A stretch of 64,000 nt of DNA, taken from the NCBI GenBank assembly GCA_013368375.1, contig JAACJP010000005.1, forward strand, positions 558,001-622,000. Direction: 5' to 3'. Each line of letters starts with the position of its first letter. Within the stretch, counting starts at the first letter, position 1. The notes beneath the pieces were generated by a model. That model was not told where the DNA came from, ran no database searches, and saw nothing but the letters and a program-made list of their open reading frames with translations. The position numbers and the translations under genes were made by a program. Shown piece by piece: positions 46,027-56,946 of the stretch. Source of the stretch: Tricholomella constricta. Lineage: Eukaryota > Basidiomycota > Agaricomycetes > Agaricales > Lyophyllaceae.

Positions 46027-49000
46027 TCAGCCATCGATCAATCGCATTTCCGCCAAAAAAAAAAAAGACAGAAGAAAAAGAAAAGACGGACGAACATTGT
46101 ACATGTACGACTGCCAGGTCTCCTGGAGACTCCTGTCGTCTGCCGCTATACCCCTCAGCGCCGCTTCCGGTGTATAGTGATGGTGCTGCTGCTGCTGGAG
46201 TTGGAGCTGGGACTGCACTCGCATGACTTGCCCAGGCGCTGCTGCATACCCCGCTTCTGCTTCTGGGGTCACCCAATTCTGGTGCGCCCGGGCCTCCGCC
46301 GTTGGTGCTTGCGCTTGAACTGATTGCGGTTCTTGGGTATGGGTATGGGTATTATGGGTATGAGTATAAGTCTGAGTATAGGACTGCTGGGGAGCAGAGA
46401 ACTGCGAGGACGTGGAAGACTGTGGCGAGACGAGCGACTCCGGGCTCGGATACTGGTACTGCTGTTGTCGATATTCCGGGGGGATCGTGTACATGGAGTG
46501 TTGTGGAAGCGGGGCGTGAGGGTGCTGCTGCTCGTGTTGTGGTGGTGGCTGCTGCTGCTGCTCCTGTACATACGTGTGATGTAGGGTTGACATTGATTGG
46601 GAGTGGGTGAGAGTGTGACGCGGGAGGTGGGACGGATCGAGAGGTGGCTTAGCGGAAGCGATGACGCGGGGTTGCTGCGATAGTAGCGCCTGGCTAGTGT
46701 ACAGTGCGTGCTGTCCGTAAGCTTCCTCGTACTGTGCATTTTGTGACCGGATAGGCTGATATTGTTCCGTGCACATTGTGATTTGTCGATGATGCTGCCG
46801 TTGCGATCGTCGCTGCTGTTCCAGTTCCAGTTCCAGCTGCTTCTGCTGTTCGAGCTGCTGCTGCGCTTGCTGTATCCGCTGTTGCTCCTGCAGCTGCTGG
46901 TACTGCTCACGCTGCTCCTGTAACTGCCGCTGTTCCTCCATCTGTTGCTCCTGGATCTGCTGCCGTTGACGCATCTGCTGCTCCTGATACAATCTCTGCT
47001 GTTCCATCTCCATCTGCTGCCTCTCCACACGCTGCCTCTCCATCTGCTCCATCTGCTCCATCTGCTGCTGTTGCTGCCGCTCCGCCATCTGCATCTGGCG
47101 CCTCCTCTCCCCCAAACTACAATCCACCGACTGCGCAAACACCCCCCCATCCACCTGATACGCATCCTCAATCTGCGCTGCGATATGCCCATTAAACTCG
47201 TGTAACTCCGTCGCGAGGCTCGGGTGCACACCCGCGAAAGACGGGTTGTCCACCGCGAACAGCTGTGTCTGCGGCGAGTCCGAGGACGCGCGTGAGGAGG
47301 ACCCCGGGCCCGGTGCGGTGCGTGCGCGGGAGGGCGGCGTGTGCGCCTTGGTGGCCACCGTATGTGTCCTGCCGCTGAAGATGGAGAGCTCGTCCTTGTG
47401 CTCACCGGTGGGCGTGGGCTTGAAGATGTCGTTGGGGATAGTGGGTGGGATCCCGCTGTTGGTGTCGATGTAAGTCTGCTGCGCTTTCGTCTGGAGGCGC
47501 TGCATGATGGGCTACATGTGGACGGACATCGATTAATGTCAAAAGCTTTATCTTCCGCGAACGATAAAAGTACGTGCCAGGAATTTGACCGCCCTTCCGC
47601 CGTACGCCGATGCCTGCTGGAACAGCTCACAAGCCGTCTTGAGCTCCACCAAGGCGGCCGACGCCACCTTTGACTGCGAACTGTGCGTCACGACAGACGC
47701 CAACATCACCTACCAAAAATTTCCATGTTTAATGACCGTGAACGCGGCACAGCAAACTGTATTGTAAGAGAGCGCACCGCTGCGGAAAAGGCATGTGTCC
47801 ATAACACCCAGAAGCGCGCAATCTGCGCGGGGAAGAGATTGAACTGCTGTTTCACAGACGCAAGGATAGTACACGCGCTGCGATATCCGGCCAAGAAGGA
47901 TGGAGCATACTGGCTCTTGATGGGGTCCTGTGGGTGACTTGCGAGCGCATGCGCGAAGAAACAGCGGTGGATGTATAGCAGCGCTACATAGAACGAAATT
48001 AGCTTATTCGTTTTTGAGGAAGTAAAGGGGCAAGGGAAGGCAGCAAAATAGGAGGCGATTATAACGCGACTCACTCAACTCGCGGTAATTAGTCGGCATG
48101 AAGTGGCTCATCGTCTGCGAAAGGCCCGCGCCCTGTGGCGGGGCACCTTGCGCATACGTCGGCAACTCCATATCACGCACCTTGCGGTCCAGTTCAAGGA
48201 TGATGGAATACTTGGGTGCGCGCGAGGTGAGGGTGCCCTGCACGACGGCTGCGACGCATTCGGCTCCAAAGCGCGCTTTCCAAAACGGGACTGGAAGGGA
48301 GGCGTGGTAAGCTGCTGCTGCTGTTTTGATGCAGGAACGCATGGACAGACAGCTGGGCTCGACGACACCGTCGTTGGTCATGGTCTGGTCCGGGTCGAAA
48401 GGGAGCTCGCAGTCGACAAAGGGGAGGGAGAACGTCGCCAGGCGGCCTGTTGCGAGACTCTTAAGCGTATGGAATCCCGAGTCAGCGAAGACGAGATTTG
48501 AATAATAAACGTATGGGCGCTGACCTGCCAGCAGTCGGTGATGAACAGCTCCCAGAAGAGCGCGCGCCGCTTTTGTACCTCGGCAGGAGGCAGCTTCCAC
48601 CGTGCACAGTCGCGGTCTAAGCATGCGTGAGGGGTAACACGGGAGACGTGGGTTAAGAAAGGACTCACGCAACCCGATCTGGTGATCCAACGAGCACCAA
48701 AGAAAAAGAAGCAGGACGTCAAGAAAAGAGATGCTATCAGCGTCTCGACTCTGACGAGAAAAAAAAAAAAAGAGGGAGCAGTATGTAAAATAAATAAATG
48801 AAAACGCCGCACATGAAGAAAAAACAAAAAGGGATAAGAGGAGCGACAAAGAAATCCTCCACTCACGCTCTGCGCCAACTTCGTGCTGAGCCCCATAACA
48901 GCCCACGTGCTCTCAATCGCATTCTCCGCGCCCGCCAGCCCCTCATAAATCGCCATGAGCGCCAGCGCCTGGACCGTCGCAACCGACGGCGGGCGTTCCA

Positions 49001-51370
49001 TTACCGGCGCCAACGCAAGCGCCGCCTTCGTCAGGTGGTAGTACGCCTCCGCCTCGGGGTTGTCCGGGGCGGGCGGGCGGGTGATATCAGTGAGGGCACC
49101 GAAACACAGGAGGATGAAGAGGAGGGCGAGGTCGTGCGGGGTCTGTGGGGGGCGCGGGTCGGTGTGCAAAGAAGAAGAGGAGGAGGTGGAGGAGGAAGAA
49201 GAGATGGAGGAGGTGGAGGTTGAAGGCAGGGGGAGGGGCGGCCGCGGGGCCTCGTCGTACCACATGGGGAGGACCTCCTCAGTGAGCTGGCGCCGCGTGA
49301 CGGCGCCGAAGAACCATGGCGCCTGCTCCATGTAGAGCTCGCAGAGGCGGTAGGCGTCAGGCCAAGAGGGGAGGTACGTGCGCACGAGGTAGTCGAGGTC
49401 GACCTCGCCTGGGGGTGGCGAAGAGAAGGGGAAGGACGAGGCGAGGGCGCGGATCGCGGGGGGGAGGTCGGCTTCTGCGTTTATAGGCCAGGACGACTCG
49501 GGAGTGTGCGACTGCACAGGGGAGGCGGCTTCACCCTGGATTGTGATGGTTAGATCGGCGAGGTGATGGACAGCGCATGAACATACGATGAGGAGACTCT
49601 GCACGTACATTCAATGAGGTCTGCCCGGTCTAAGTATCGAATACGCACCTCTGATCCGGCTGAGCGTCCGTAAAACGTAGCAGCGCCGTCATCTCTAATC
49701 GCAAGGGTACCAAACGCGTCAATTGCCTGGCTCTCTTCGGTATCTTCCTCGCGCACGGACGCCGACGCGTCCTCGCCCTCGACCGCCGCGTGAAGCTCGA
49801 TGCTGCTCTTGATCTTAAGGAGCTCGCGCTGGAGAAGCGGGTGCGCGTCACGCGTCTGTGTCGACTGCAGAATCGCGAGCGCGTCTTCAAGCTGTCGGAT
49901 GCGGTCGCTCATCGTGGCGATTTTCTGATGCAGCTTTTCGGTGTCTGCGAGTACGAACCTGATGGGGATGTGAATCGGATGCATAACCACGACTCGGCGG
50001 TGGGGGTGGGAGCCTCACCGTGTCCCTTGGCCTGTGATGAGGCTCCCGTTTGGACAGATCGCAGAACATCCGCGCCGTTTGCAGCTGCGAAAATGAAGGA
50101 GGTATCAACGATTACGAATTTGTGAGGTGAAATATAAAATGAGATGAGATGAAGGAAGCCGTTTTCTGAACGGCCCTACTCGCACGGTTAGAATGGACGC
50201 ATCGAGAATCTGGCACGGGTATTGCAAGAAGTAATGGCCAGCGACGTTCGTGGAAGCTCCGCTGGAAGTCTACCCAGAAAATTGCTTGCCCCCAAACAAT
50301 TGTGATTCTCTTGCTCGAGTTTTCCGTATCTGAGGCAGGACGGTCTTTTGTTGGCATGTGCGGGGAAAGACGAAGACTGTGGATGGGAGTCAAAGACGAA
50401 TACTGCAAGTCGCGAAGGATGCAAGTTGAACTCTTCTCTCCCACATACATGATCCTAGACCCCTCTTTTGAAATGCGCCAGTTACAGAGGAAGAAGAACG
50501 AAGCTGTGCACGAGGCCAAAGGGTTCTAGAGACCTTGGCCCGAATCCGAGCGATTGAAGTTCTCGCAAGTGACATGAAAGGTCATAGCCAAGGAAACCAC
50601 AGGAAGTCCCCTAGAAGTTGGCCCGAGAATTCCAAAATCGCGATTTCGCTGCCCGAGTACTTCTTATCTGAAGTAAAGCAGAATGACCCTGTGTGTGGAA
50701 ATGAAACGAGCCTGATAAACGAAGAGCTGGGCTGCGAATGAGGTTGAGCGCGTCCAGTGGGTGCATTTATGACACGAGTTTTTCCGGGAGGAGGTATGCC
50801 GGAATATTCTGGGCACGAACGGGCTGCTCGAGCGACGAGTACGCGTCCTAGGAGAGAAATTTCAACCTGAAGGGTCATGATGGTCGAAATCAACATGGAG
50901 TACCTGCGCTCCAGTCTCTGAACGCGTTTTTGGGGCAATTTTTCGAACGGGTTTTTGAGGGAGCTTCGCGGGCCTTAGACAGCGGTGAACAGAGCGCGTG
51001 GTTGGCATTTCCCAGCTATCTCGGCGTCTCAATGCGATCCATAACCGTACGAGAATTTTCGGAACCTCGTTCAGAAAACGGCCGGAACGGAGACAGTACG
51101 AACCTGGAGCACGGTACAGTTTTATCGCATTTCAGCTTAAGCCTGCAGATTCAGAGCGGTGGTAAAAAAAATTCGTAATACATATCTGTTGGAGCACATA
51201 CCGTCTGCACTCGGCACACGAAAGCGCACCTAGTAGTATGTCCCAATGATCAGCAGTGCCTAGAAGGAGGAAAAATCGATCGACGACATCACACCTCTCG
51301 CGCGCTTGGACTCTTTGTCCTGCGCCCTCTGAGCCGTTGGGTCCCTGCGCATGTCACGCTGGCCATGCAT
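46027..51370 (-). CDS. Zn(II)2Cys6 transcription factor with fungal_trans domain
   Basis: Thirteen minus-strand exons in phase: 51370-51295, 51229-51202, 51142-51104, 50084-50019, 49958-49649, 49535-48867, 48678-48669, 48616-48525, 48459-48351, 48290-48075, 47983-47778, 47709-47578 and 47511-46027, 1,145 residues. Exons 2-4 assemble the binuclear cluster: CAEC, then RRLKLKC, DKTVPC and SSCKRRGCSAIC. Next come a linker (NGSLITGQGTRFVLADTEKL) and a coiled coil (HQKIATMSDRIRQLEDALAI). The fungal_trans middle region includes YLPSWPDAYRLCELYMEQAP, AVMGLSTKLAQSIGLHRDCA and RRALFWELFITDCWQ. The last 490 residues are dominated by a Gln/Arg/Glu coiled stretch and Gln/His/Pro-rich sequence. It is probably a nuclear DNA-binding regulator. 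Targets are unknown. Exon 7 is 10 nt, the intron between exons 3 and 4 is 1,019 nt and intron 12 appears to use a GC donor. An upstream in-frame extension without ATG precedes 51370. Confidence 0.88.
50085..51103 (-). other. Unusually long intron (1,019 nt) inside the zinc cluster
   Basis: It is flanked by a GTTCGT donor and a TTCGCAG acceptor in matching phase (AG|C gives Ser). All other introns of the gene are about 40-210 nt. It contains two diverged repeat segments (about 50230-50345 and 50578-50690) and no exon-like frame of its own. Confidence 0.7.
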
Positions 51371-52498
51371 CTCAGGAGACGAAGGCACTGATGTTGGTGG
51401 TTGGTTTTGAAGCTGAAGAGAGGGCTCGGCAGAGATTCGAATCGGAATCGAACCCGCACTGTGCGCATTTTCCTCGACGGGTGCCGTTGGACTCGAAGCC
51501 GCCTGAAACTGAATCTGAATCTGAACTGAATCTGTGCGGCATTAGGCAAGGGCATCGCAGCTGGTGCGGGCGACCAGGCACGACACGTAAACCGAGCCAC
51601 TCCTCTCGAGGAGTCGGAATCGGTTCTCGAAGGCCTGTCGTGGGCTCCTCGGGCTTGCTGCTAAAAGGGCTATTGCGTTGCCCCCATTTGCGGATGTGTG
51701 AGTGTGCATGATGAACGATCCCTTGATCGACATCACCCACGTCGATGATGATCGTGATCGAGCTCTGCGAAAGAATACGCTTTAAACTTTGCGTCAAATT
51801 GCTGACTTGACGCGGTAATAGCTGGCCTAATACCAGCTTTCAGATAGAACGTCGAACAAAGAGGGCCAATCGACTGAAAATTCCATCTCATCTTGGATTA
51901 CAATGTCGTGCATGCATCACTGTCGCTTGCCCCGTTCAACGCCGTGCGGCGTGTATGTATTCCTTCGCCTGATCTTCTAGAAATTAAAAGTTGGCGTCGT
52001 GGCGGACTATAATATATATATGATACTTGGCATCGAATGGGATGGATTTCTGTCCGTGTCTTGTATTGGCCACGAACTTTCATCTGGGATGCCCTCATTT
52101 ATCGACTACTTACTTGTTACTGACTGTACAATGATAGTAGTGCGCACTCAACGTCATATTAATAGACCTTGATCAAATAAACCCGTCCAATGCCGTGCAT
52201 TTATCACCGCACGAACCCTGGCCAGAAAGTCCATACCACATCCAAATCCTCCGCGCGGATGTAACTACCGAGCTCAAAATAGTCCGTTCATTGTGCAATC
52301 TGGATTTGACCCATCCAATACCTTGCACTTGTTGGCATGACCTTCAAACTCGGGTGTAACCACCTGCAGCACGCGCACGCGCTCCATGCCCACAACGTAC
52401 GATAGCAACACGTAAGTATATAACCGAAAACAATGTATATGATACAAATGCAAGCCCAAGTCCATCCTATTCTGAATCAGAGTCCCCCACTAGTACTT
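51371..52498. other. Intergenic, no gene seen
   Basis: It includes the likely promoter of the minus-strand transcription factor. The minus strand just upstream of the ATG at 51370 stays open for about 170 bp to a TAA, reading Gln/Ser/Pro-rich, so an extra 5' exon is conceivable. Nothing else is recognised. Confidence 0.45.
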
Positions 52499-53604
52499 TC
52501 ACTCACTCTTAACCCTCTCATACCCACCAGCCTTCCCACTCGCCCCGCTCCACCCAAACCAGCTCCCGCGCGTCGACGCCCCCGGCCGGGCCTGTCCTTG
52601 ACCCTCATCGTCCCCAACCTCATACCCCTCCACATCACTCGGCACCTCCACCTCCTCAAACCGCGCACTCGCACTCCCCGCATTCGAGTGCGTGCGCTCC
52701 CTCAGCCCCAAATCCGACCCGGACGACCCCCGGCTCGGATCCGCCGCAGGCATGGGCACCGACAACGCCGCCAGCTCCGCCTCCAGCTGCCTCCGCCGCT
52801 CCAGCACGCTCTGCGTCTGCCCTGCGCCTGCCTCGCGGAAGCCCGACGCCGGCGGCGTGTTGAGGTTCGAGAGGGGACGCGCCGTGGACGCAGCCGTTGC
52901 GGAGCGGAGGAGGGCGGCTCCGGATGCCATGATCCCTGGGCCGTACGAGCGCCAGAGGGTTGACACGAGCTGGGCGGGGCCCGAGGCGGGGTCGGCTAGG
53001 GACGGCGGGGGTGCGGCGTCTGCGCTGCCTTGGCCGCCGACTGGGGTGAAGTGCGCGTGGGGCTGGCCTCCGGGCTGGAGAGAGGAGGAGGCGGCGTCCC
53101 AGAGGGCGCGGAGGCGCTCTTGGACAAAGGCGTAGGCGCGGGCTTTGAGGGAGGCGAGGGCGGCGTCGATCTGGGTCTCGTGCGCGTGAAAGAAGGGTTG
53201 GAGGTGAGTTGTGTAGATGTAGGACGAGCCGCGGGTTTGTGGGAGTGCGAGGTAGAGCAGGAAGAGCGTTTTGATTGTGTAGTAGAATGGCACCCTGCGT
53301 CCATATTAGCTCTTTGTCTTTGTTGTTGTCAATAGGAGACGCACCATGATACTAGCCATTCTGCTAAGTACTCGACGCCGACAAGGCAGCCGAGAACTGA
53401 CCAATACATGAGCCAGCGCTCGAGCTCCTCCTCGGAGGCAGGGCGCTGGCTCAGAGCTTTGTAAGACGCGTACCCAGGATAAAGAAACGCTGACACCGAG
53501 CTGGAGAACAAAGGATACCGTTATCAGCATCGCATCGGGACGACAAAGACTCGAGGCGAAGCAGGGGCTCACCTGACGAGCCGGCCTGTGAGAAATAACA
53601 ACAT
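52499..53604 (-). CDS. TB2/DP1/HVA22 (REEP) ER-shaping protein
   Basis: Minus-strand exons 53604-53573, 53500-53345 and 53294-52499 give 327 residues. The TB2/DP1/HVA22 domain covers about residues 10-95: AFLYPGYASYKALSQRPASE, EELERWLMYWSVLGCLVGVE, YLAEWLVSWVPFYYTIKTLF, then LLYLALPQTRGSSYIY. Paired hydrophobic hairpins of this family insert in the ER membrane and curve it into tubules (Yop1, REEP). After it, residues about 100-327 are a Ser/Gly/Ala-rich tail with a short amphipathic segment (LASLKARAYAFVQERLRALW) and a possible coiled coil (LERRRQLEAELAALSVP), much longer than in yeast Yop1 and more like filamentous fungal members. The start follows a good splice context. It is divergent from the BAH-PHD gene. 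Confidence 0.92.
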
Positions 53605-53956
53605 CTAGGATGGATCGCTTCAATAGCTAGTAATATGTAAGAGAGATGTCAAGCGAGGTTCGAGAAGATGTAGGCAAGACCGAAATCAGCAGCAGCAGCT
53701 CAGGAGGCCTCCCTGCATCCGCGTGTCTTGTCTTGTCTGTCGTGGTTGGGATCGATGCCAGACTCGCCAAGTTCAGGTCCACGGCTGATGTAACCCAAGG
53801 GACCGCTTACGCAACAATCGCGTCACGTTCCTCGATCACAGAAGTTGATAACCCAACTTGGTTCGCCACCACGCCTCCCCCGTTCCGTTCTGTTCTGGCT
53901 CCTTACTTCCCCGTTGTACATACATACTTACGTGGACCCACGCGAACTAAATACTA
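53605..53956. promoter_or_regulatory. Shared divergent promoter region
   Basis: 352 bp separate the start codons of the minus-strand REEP gene and the plus-strand BAH-PHD gene, so both promoters must lie here or overlap. No clear TATA box or other motif is seen. Confidence 0.45.
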
Positions 53957-55880
53957 ATGCCCCGCCGACCGCGCTCCACATTCACCCTGAAGAAGACAAG
54001 CAAAGGGAAGAAGAAGCCCGTGAGTGGAGATCCCAACGCGCCCACTGATGAGGAGTGGAAGTCCATGACCGAGTTTGGGTCTTTTATCGGTGCGTGATCG
54101 TTCCCTATATCTCTTATGGGTGGCCTGCGATTGCTAAAGGAAAGAAACACGTACCGTAGTACGAGACGAGGACGGCGACGAGCACACGTTTAAACGGGGC
54201 GATACGTGCGTGTTGATTCGATATATTCATTCCTCCCCCCCGCAGCTCATGAAATCTTGGGTTGTTGGTCTCCAGAGCGACTGTGCTCCCGCACGGCATC
54301 AAGGTAGGCGACCCCCTCGATCTGTGCGATTACTGGGTCGTGAAGATACGCGAGGTGCGGCTCCGGACGTCTGAAGACGTGCGTCTCCTCCCCTTCCCTC
54401 CCATCCGATGCTTCTCCGGAATCTCATCAATACCACGTGCTTTATGAATATCAGGTATGGACGCGCGTGCAATGGTACTGGTCGGGCGAGGAGGTGCATG
54501 GCGTGGTCAAGTCGTTGTAAGTGCCACTGCCACTCTCCGAAGTACCTGACAGCGAGGGTTCACATTGTATATGGGCAGCGACGCCGACAAGTGTGGGCGA
54601 TACGAACGTATCTTCTCTGACCACTTCGATTACGTCCCCACCGCGGCCTTCAACGGTGTGTTACCATCCCCTTTTCTCCTCATGCGGCGCTGATGTCTGG
54701 GCCTTGCACCTCCAGCCGTTGTTCCCTTAAAAAAACTTATAGACACAGACATAGAACAACCGTTCATACCCCGTGATGTTTTCTATACACGCTATACATT
54801 TGAGTACCGCGCCCGTGTCATCCAAGTGCGTCCTCTCTCCCTCCCCCCATCCAATCCCCATCTCTCCTCCCATCTCTCCTCCCATCTCTCCTCCCCTTAC
54901 CCCCTACCACCACCCAAAGTACCCAACTAACCCCCCTTCCCCCTATACAGCCCAAACCCACTGCCCACACCTGCCTCTGCAGCATGCCCTACGCGCCCGA
55001 CGACCCCTCCCCCGGCGCACAGATGCACTACTGCCCGCGGCCCTCATGCCGCCGCTTCTTCCACGCCGCCTGCGCCCCGCGCGACCCCGACGCGGGCGCC
55101 GCGTCCCGGATGCGCAGGCTCCTCGCAGCGTCGCCGGATGTGGATGGGGCCGTGACGCTCAAGGAGCTTGGCGGCCGGGGGGAGCCTGCCAGGAAGAGGG
55201 CTAGGATGAATGGGAGTGATAGCGGCGAGGGCGGTAAGGGACGGGGGAGAGGGAGGGGGAGGGGAAGAGGAAGAGGACGCGGCAGGGGACGCGGAAGGGC
55301 AAGGGGCAGGGGTCGGCGGACGACGACGCGTGTGGGGGAGCCTCTCAGCGCAGGTGCAGAAATGTCAGACGCGGATGCGGATGGGGATCCAGATGGGGAG
55401 GCAACCTTGGCCCCGGATTCAAATTTAGGATTGGAATTGGGATTGAACTCGGATATGGATTCGGACTCGGACGCAGATGCCGATTCGGATGATCTGCGGC
55501 TTGCGGCGCTGCCTGGGGACTTGGTGCTTGTGGCGGAGCAGCCGATCGTGCGGGGGGCGATGTTCGTGAAGGGCGGGGTGGCGGGGAACGTCGGTGCGGT
55601 GGTGCGTGCGCGGCGGATGGTGTATGAGGCTTTGGCGGGGGTTGCTGTGCCGGAGGATTGGGAGGGGGTTTTTGGGGAGGATGTGAGGGGGGCTGTGGTG
55701 GAGATGGAGGTGCCTGAGGAGGAGGAAGAGGAGGAGGACGAGGAGGGGGTGAAGGGGAAGACTAAAAGTAAGACCAAGGGTAAGGGCAAAGGCAAGGATA
55801 AGAGTAGAATGAGGACGAAGGGCAAGGAAAGGGGCGTTGCTGTCGCGCTGCTGTGTCCTCAGTGTGGAGGGGCGATTTAG
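53957..55880 (+). CDS. BAH-domain protein with PHD-like zinc finger
   Basis: Seven exons in phase: 53957-54089, 54160-54205, 54276-54378, 54455-54516, 54579-54655, 54743-54825 and 54951-55880, 477 residues. The N-terminus is basic. The BAH domain runs from about residue 45 to 165: DEHTFKRGDTATVLPHGIKV, LCDYWVVKIREV, WTRVQWYWSGEEV, ERIFSDHFDYVP and QPFIPRDVFYTRYTFEYRAR. It is followed by HTCLC, YCPRPSCRRFFHAACAP and, at the very end, LLCPQCGGAI, which together resemble a PHD finger split by a long insertion. The insertion holds a (GR)n repeat of about 30 residues, an acidic Asp/Ser stretch and Lys/Glu tracts. BAH-PHD proteins read histone marks and recruit silencing complexes. The sequence shows the domains, while the partner is unknown. 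Confidence 0.85.
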
Positions 55881-56946
55881 GGAGGAGAGCGGTGGGATTT
55901 TCCAGTGATTTGCATTATTTTTTTTCCCTTGCTGTGACATTGTAACTCCAGCTGAGCCTCACCCTCTCATTGCTGCACTGCTACGCATCCGCTATACAGT
56001 CTGAGGAATTGCACCGTATGTATGTATGTACAGTTTTGCTCGTGGATTCGCTCGAGTTGTACATACCTCTTCGAGTCCGGGTAGACGTACTAAGTACTTA
56101 GCTTTCACATGCGCGTCTTGAGCGCTCTGAGATGGCCGTAGCCGTAGCCAGGGCATCGTGCTATTGGAGCAAGCATGCATGAACACCTTGTTAGACCTGC
56201 GCATCATGGCAGGCAATCGTCTTTGACTGTTCGATGGCGGCTCGAATGCGTGTCCTGCAGTGTCGTGTCGCGTAAACACGCGTCTCCCAGTACATAAGCT
56301 TATAGTATACGTAGATGTTCCGACGCATACTACGACCTGGGTCGTGATGGTCGTCGAAGGCGCCAGGACGACGACTAAAGTATTGAACACGGTATAGGGC
56401 ATGCGCAATGTTAGGCGGGTATCCGGACTTATAGTAATTAGTACCTAAGTACTTGCCTTTATAAAAAACACAATCAACTCAATCTTACGGCCTTGGGTGG
56501 ATCAGAACTGATCGAAATTTGGCGTTGCCACCACCGGGCCGTCGTTATTCAAACAGGACTTTACTTCCGATTTCAATTCTCCACACCGATACAAGGTTCA
56601 ACGCTCAGCATTACCCAACACGATAACTTCCATGCCTCATAATTTATATGTATTACGAGCTGCAACTTGCCCATTGACTCCTTCTGTGCTGTGCCCGCGC
56701 CCACGGTGCCTGTCGGTGATTGTATGATCACAGCATTGATGCAAATTGATGTGCAACCAGCCGAAAATCCTCGACTTCTGTTGATCTCCTTAAAGACAAA
56801 AGCTGTCATGCACTGCATATTGTACTAACTCCTGGCTGAACGTTGAACCGTCACCTTCACGCTCCGCGTCCATTGTGAGTTGAGAGTCTGTCCTCTCCGT
56901 AAAACTCTCAATAAACTCATCCATCAGCGTCGCGTAGTTTTTCCCC
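55881..56946. other. Intergenic; includes a dispersed repeat copy
   Basis: No gene. A GTAT microsatellite lies near 56018. The block 56170-56300 is a diverged copy of 61030-61130 in the F-box array (see the repeat entry). Confidence 0.55.
56170..56300. repeat. Dispersed repeat, copy 1
   Basis: GAACACCTTGTTAGACCTGC, TCGATGGCGGCTCGAATGC and GTCGCGTAAACACGC match, in the same order and orientation, GAACACCTTGTCTGACCTGT, TCGATGGTTGGCTCGAGTGC and GTCGCGTAAACACGC at about 61037-61125. Confidence 0.7.

Noticed and set aside
46269..47630. 453-codon minus-strand ORF, Ser/Arg-rich
   Set aside because: Out-of-frame shadow of the Gln-rich C-terminus of the transcription factor, whose own frame joins the upstream exons in phase.
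50019..50110. Loss of the first half of the zinc cluster (broken transcription factor)
   Set aside because: The missing exons were found 1 kb upstream (51104-51142 and 51202-51229) with matching phase, so the domain is complete.
51425..51460. tRNA-like T-arm (GGTTCGATTCC on the minus strand)
   Set aside because: The stem does not pair and no acceptor, D or anticodon arms are present.
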